From Rhizobacter koreensis (lineage in GTDB: Bacteria; Pseudomonadota; Gammaproteobacteria; Burkholderiales; Burkholderiaceae_C): DNA of 64,000 nt. Positions 61,096-64,000 of this stretch are shown piece after piece; the stretch's first letter is position 1, and each line of letters starts with the position of its first letter. The notes under the pieces were generated by a model, which made no database searches, had not been told where the DNA came from, and worked only from the letters and a program-made list of their open reading frames with translations. A program made the position numbers and the translations under genes. The stretch is from the NCBI RefSeq assembly GCF_013366375.1, contig NZ_JABWMJ010000002.1, positions 434,001 through 498,000 of the forward strand. Direction: 5' to 3'.

Positions 61096-62928
61096 ATGAC
61101 CACGACTCCCGACGCCAAGCCGAGCAATTTCCTGCGCCAGATCATCGAGCGCGACCTCGCGGCCGGCACCTACGCGGACCGGCGCTTCGCCGGCTCGCCG
61201 GGCGACGCCGCGCACCATGCGGGCGGCCCGCTGGATGCCGCGCGCATCCGCACGCGCTTCCCGCCCGAGCCGAACGGCTACCTGCACCTGGGGCACGCCA
61301 AGAGCATCACCCTGAATTTCGGACTCGCCGAGGAGTACGGCGGGGTCTGCCACCTGCGCTTCGACGACACCAACCCCGAGAAGGAAGAGCAGGAATACGT
61401 CGATGCGATCGCCGAGGCGGTGCACTGGCTCGGCTTCGACTGGACCGCGCCCGACCCCGAGCGGCCCGGCACGCGCCGCGAGCACCGCTACTTCGCGAGC
61501 GACTACTTCGAGTTCATGTACCGCGCCGCCGAGGCGCTGGTCGAGGCGGGCCTGGCCTACGTCGACGAGCAGAGCGCCGAGCAGATGCGCGCCAATCGCG
61601 GCGACTTCTCGACGCCCGGGACCGACAGTCCGTTCCGCATCCGCACGCCGGCCGAGAACCTGGCGCGGCTGCGCGCGATGCGCGCCGGCGAGCTCGCCGA
61701 CGGTGCCGCCGTGCTGCGCGCGAAGATCGACATGGCGAGCCCCAACATCAACCTGCGCGACCCGGCGCTCTACCGCATCAAGCGCGCGACCCATCACAAC
61801 ACCGGCGACGCGTGGTGCATCTATCCGATGTACACCTACGCGCACCCGATCGAGGACGCGCTCGAGGGCATCACGCACAGCATCTGCACGCTCGAGTTCG
61901 AGGACCAGCGCCCGTTCTACGACTGGCTGCTCGAGACGCTGTGCGACCTGGGGCTGCTGGCGCGGCCGCGCCCGCACCAGCACGAGTTCGCGCGCCTCAA
62001 CGTGACCTATGTCGTCACCAGCAAACGCAAGCTCCGTCAGCTGGTGGAGGAAAAGCACGTCGACGGCTGGGACGACCCCCGCATGCCGACCCTCGTCGGG
62101 CTGCGGCGGCGCGGCTACACGCCCGAGGCGATCCGCCTGATGTGCGACCGCGCCGGCACCAGCAAGGCCGGCGGCTGGACCGAGTACGCCGCGCTCGACG
62201 CCGCGCTGCGCGACGACCTCGACCCGAAGGCGCCGCGCGCGTCGGTGGTGCTCGACCCGCTCAGGCTCAAGCTCACCAACTTCGACGCGGTGTTCGGCAG
62301 CCTCGCGCATCGCGAGCCCTGCCACGCGCCGGTCCACCCGGCCAAGCCCGAGATGGGGCGGCGCGACTTCGCGTTCACCAACGAGGTCTGGATCGAGCGC
62401 GACGACTTCATGGAGGTGCCCAGCAAGGGCTACTTCCGCCTGTTCCCGCCACGCGCCGGTGCGGACGGCTCGCCGCTCGCCGGCAGCCGGGTACGCATGC
62501 GCTTCGGTTACGTGGTCGAGTGCACCGGCATGGAGAAGGACGCCGACGGCCGCGTGACGGCCGTGCTCGCGGAGATCGTTCCGGACACCAAGAGCGGAAC
62601 GCCCGGTGCCGACGCGGTGAAGGTCAAGGGCGCCATCACCTGGGTCGGCGTCGGCGACGCGCTGCCGATCGAGGTGCGGCTCTACGACCGGCTGTTCACC
62701 GATCCGCAGCCCGAGGCCGACGGCCGCGACATGCTCGAGGTGCTGAACCCTGCGAGCAAGAAGGTGGTCCACGGCTACGCCGAACCGGGTCTCGCGTCCG
62801 CGCAGCCCGGCGACCGGTTCCAGTTCGAGCGCCACGGCTATTTCGTCGCCGACCGCGTCGACCACCGCGCCGACCGCCCGGTGTTCAACCGCACGGCGAC
62901 GCTGAAGGACACCTGGACGACGCGCTGA
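61096..62928 (+). CDS. glnS: Glutaminyl-tRNA synthetase
   Basis: A 610-residue class I synthetase. The HIGH motif is GYLHLGHAK (HLGH at 64-67) and the KMSKS-equivalent is VTSKRKL (307-313, with Thr in place of the Met common in other GlnRS). Also present are FPPEPNGYLHL, CHLRFDDTNPEKEE, YPMYTYAHPIEDALEGITHS, and a C-terminal beta-barrel with RDFAFTNEVWIERDDFMEVP. It attaches glutamine to tRNA-Gln; the E. coli-type enzyme of direct charging is implied. ATG 61096 is in the usual place. A short hairpin follows 24 bases after the stop. Confidence 0.97.
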   Translation: MTTTPDAKPSNFLRQIIERDLAAGTYADRRFAGSPGDAAHHAGGPLDAARIRTRFPPEPNGYLHLGHAKSITLNFGLAEEYGGVCHLRFDDTNPEKEEQEYVDAIAEAVHWLGFDWTAPDPERPGTRREHRYFASDYFEFMYRAAEALVEAGLAYVDEQSAEQMRANRGDFSTPGTDSPFRIRTPAENLARLRAMRAGELADGAAVLRAKIDMASPNINLRDPALYRIKRATHHNTGDAWCIYPMYTYAHPIEDALEGITHSICTLEFEDQRPFYDWLLETLCDLGLLARPRPHQHEFARLNVTYVVTSKRKLRQLVEEKHVDGWDDPRMPTLVGLRRRGYTPEAIRLMCDRAGTSKAGGWTEYAALDAALRDDLDPKAPRASVVLDPLRLKLTNFDAVFGSLAHREPCHAPVHPAKPEMGRRDFAFTNEVWIERDDFMEVPSKGYFRLFPPRAGADGSPLAGSRVRMRFGYVVECTGMEKDADGRVTAVLAEIVPDTKSGTPGADAVKVKGAITWVGVGDALPIEVRLYDRLFTDPQPEADGRDMLEVLNPASKKVVHGYAEPGLASAQPGDRFQFERHGYFVADRVDHRADRPVFNRTATLKDTWTTR

Positions 62929-62951
62929 TTGCGCGGCGGCGCGCCGGCCGA

Positions 62952-62968
62952 GCCTCGTTTTTCGAGGC
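62952..62968. terminator. Small hairpin after glnS
   Basis: GCCTCG (62952-62957), TTTTT loop and CGAGGC (62963-62968) form a perfect 6-bp stem downstream of the glnS stop. No T run follows on either side, so it is only a possible terminator or stabilising hairpin. Confidence 0.35.
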
Positions 62969-63043
62969 GGCGTGGTTGCCGGCCGCACGCGCGGCAGCGG
63001 AACCCCGTCACCCCCGCCGCTGCAAGGCATCGCGGAAGGGTTT

Positions 63044-63352
63044 ATGCTGCGCCGCAACATGAATACCGAACCGAGATTGGTGCTCGAGCTCGAGGACATC
63101 CTCGCCGAGCTCCACGCGGCGCGGCGCACCGGTGACCTGGGGCGACTCGTCCTGCTCAGCTACTTCCAGCTGCGCCGCTGGGCACGCGCAGCCGGTCACC
63201 AGATCCTCGCCTCGCGCACCAGCGATCTGTTCCTCGCCTGCCCGTTCGGTTCGCGCGACGACCTGCTGGTCGGACTCGACGCGCTGATCGACGAGGCCGA
63301 GCGTGCACGGGCACGCTACGAAGCCAGCGCGGCGAGCGTGGCCGCGGCCTGA
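63044..63352 (+). CDS. Small cytoplasmic protein, function unknown
   Basis: A 102-residue protein from ATG 63044, which has GGAAGGG directly upstream (63034-63040); an in-frame ATG at 63059 is the alternative. It is largely helical and charged: ELEDILAELHAARRTGDLGR, YFQLRRWARAAGHQ, DLLVGLDALIDEAERARARY. No catalytic motif or membrane segment. It resembles small uncharacterised regulatory-type proteins of betaproteobacteria, but I cannot name the family. It is convergent with the PEP-CTERM gene at the edge. Confidence 0.6.
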   Translation: MLRRNMNTEPRLVLELEDILAELHAARRTGDLGRLVLLSYFQLRRWARAAGHQILASRTSDLFLACPFGSRDDLLVGLDALIDEAERARARYEASAASVAAA

Positions 63353-63413
63353 CCGCTCGGCCGGCGAGCGCTTATCCCTAGCGGCGCACCGCAGGAGGTG
63401 AGCGCCGCGAACC

Positions 63414-64000
63414 TCAGCGCCGGCGGCGCCGCGCCGAGAGGCCCGCCGCGCCGAGCGCGCTGAGCAGCAGCGCCGCACCGGCCGGCTCCGGAATGGCTGC
63501 CGTGGTCACGTCCTCGGCAGCGAAGAACTGCCCACGCACGAAGCTCTCGCCGGCGAATACGGTGCCCGGGGTCGCGAAGCTGCCGCCTCCGATGTTGGCG
63601 CCGGCGGACAGGAACGACCAGCTCCCGAACACGTCCCCGTTCGAGGTGCTCCGACGGTCGAGGGTCAGCTGGATCTGGTCGGCGCCGACGGGTGGCGCGA
63701 GCAGGCTCGCGCCGAGCGTCGTCACCGTATTGGCGACGAAGTCCTGCAGGATGTAGTAGACCTCGGGCCGCCCTGCGACGTCGTTGTAGCGCACGCCGAG
63801 CTGCACGAACTGCTGCGCGCCCGCCGCTGCGGCGTCGGTGAAGCGGATGCCGTAGGTGGAGAACATCGGCCCGGTCGGCACCACGAGCCCGAACAGCCCC
63901 GATTCCGACAGCACGTTGCCCAGCCCGAGCTGCGTGCCGCCGGCCGCGATGTCGGTCGGCAGCAGCGCGCCGACGATGCGGCGCGGCAGACCGACGGCGT
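63414..64000 (-). CDS. PEP-CTERM protein, C-terminal part, cut by window edge
   Basis: The open frame runs off the right edge; at least 194 residues are present. The C-terminus is a clear exosortase signal: IPEPAGAALLLSALGAAGLS followed by ARRRRR. Upstream are GIRFTDAAAAGAQQFVQLGV, YILQDFVANTVTTLGASLL and GDVFGSWSFLSAGANIGGGS, a beta-rich exported domain with no recognised family. An internal GTG at 63914 is not the start, because the frame stays open to base 64000 without a stop. Confidence 0.85.
   Translation of the reverse strand, partial: AVGLPRRIVGALLPTDIAAGGTQLGLGNVLSESGLFGLVVPTGPMFSTYGIRFTDAAAAGAQQFVQLGVRYNDVAGRPEVYYILQDFVANTVTTLGASLLAPPVGADQIQLTLDRRSTSNGDVFGSWSFLSAGANIGGGSFATPGTVFAGESFVRGQFFAAEDVTTAAIPEPAGAALLLSALGAAGLSARRRRR

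Noticed and set aside
58326..63062. Very long plus-strand open frame across the carboxypeptidase and glnS region
   Set aside because: It is an antisense and out-of-frame artefact of high GC: it overlaps clearly real genes on the opposite strand and in another frame, and its product is Arg/Ala-rich without any domain.

Overview
The window is about 70% GC and reads as chromosome of a Burkholderiales-type betaproteobacterium. The evidence is a Bug/TctC-type solute-binding protein, several PEP-CTERM sorted proteins, and the gene order yebC-purD-hemF-nadD-rsfS-rlmH-maf-rng, which is familiar from that group. No phage, plasmid, CRISPR or complete insertion sequence was seen. The only trace of mobility is a decayed tyrosine-recombinase fragment next to two tRNA-Lys genes.

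Region 1 (1-6.8 kb): a TctD/TctE-like two-component pair cut by the left edge, a glutathione transferase gene broken by a one-base deletion, an intact YghU-type glutathione transferase, and a translationally coupled trio (DUF3014 protein, CPA-type cation/proton antiporter, YbdK-type glutamate-cysteine ligase). Region 2 (6.9-13.3 kb): a PEP-CTERM GDSL esterase; a FecR / OmpA-lipoprotein / CHASE2-HD-GYP operon that looks like an envelope-sensing c-di-GMP circuit; and a DUF2231 membrane protein coupled to a sorbosone-dehydrogenase-like lipoprotein.

Region 3 (13.4-36.2 kb) is the accessory catabolic part. It has two exported type-B carboxylesterases, a tannase-family lipoprotein, two PEP-CTERM proteins and a large GAF/PucR-type regulator. 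Divergent from the regulator is an SDR dehydrogenase, then a complete branched-chain-type ABC importer (SBP, LivH, LivM, LivG, LivF), a beta-keto acid cleavage enzyme (DUF849), a Bug binding protein, a Crp/Fnr regulator, two small cytoplasmic DUF proteins and a DctPQM TRAP transporter. Together these suggest hydrolysis of an ester outside the cytoplasm, uptake of the released acids, and intracellular breakdown; the substrate cannot be read from the sequence.

Region 4 (36.3-53.2 kb) is mostly core: tandem tRNA-Lys genes with a visible -10 box and intrinsic terminator, tcdA-cpoB-pal-tolB, a lipopolysaccharide set (GT2, MsbA-like ABC exporter, two GT9 proteins), and the rng-maf-rlmH-rsfS-nadD-hemF-purD-yebC block. 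Here RsfS carries a histone-H1-like tail. Region 5 (53.3-64 kb): a HerA-like ATPase, a solitary flagellin with a strong sigma-28 promoter match, a Tat-exported molybdopterin oxidoreductase coupled to a cytochrome b, a zinc carboxypeptidase-like lipoprotein, glnS, two small proteins, and a PEP-CTERM gene cut by the right edge.
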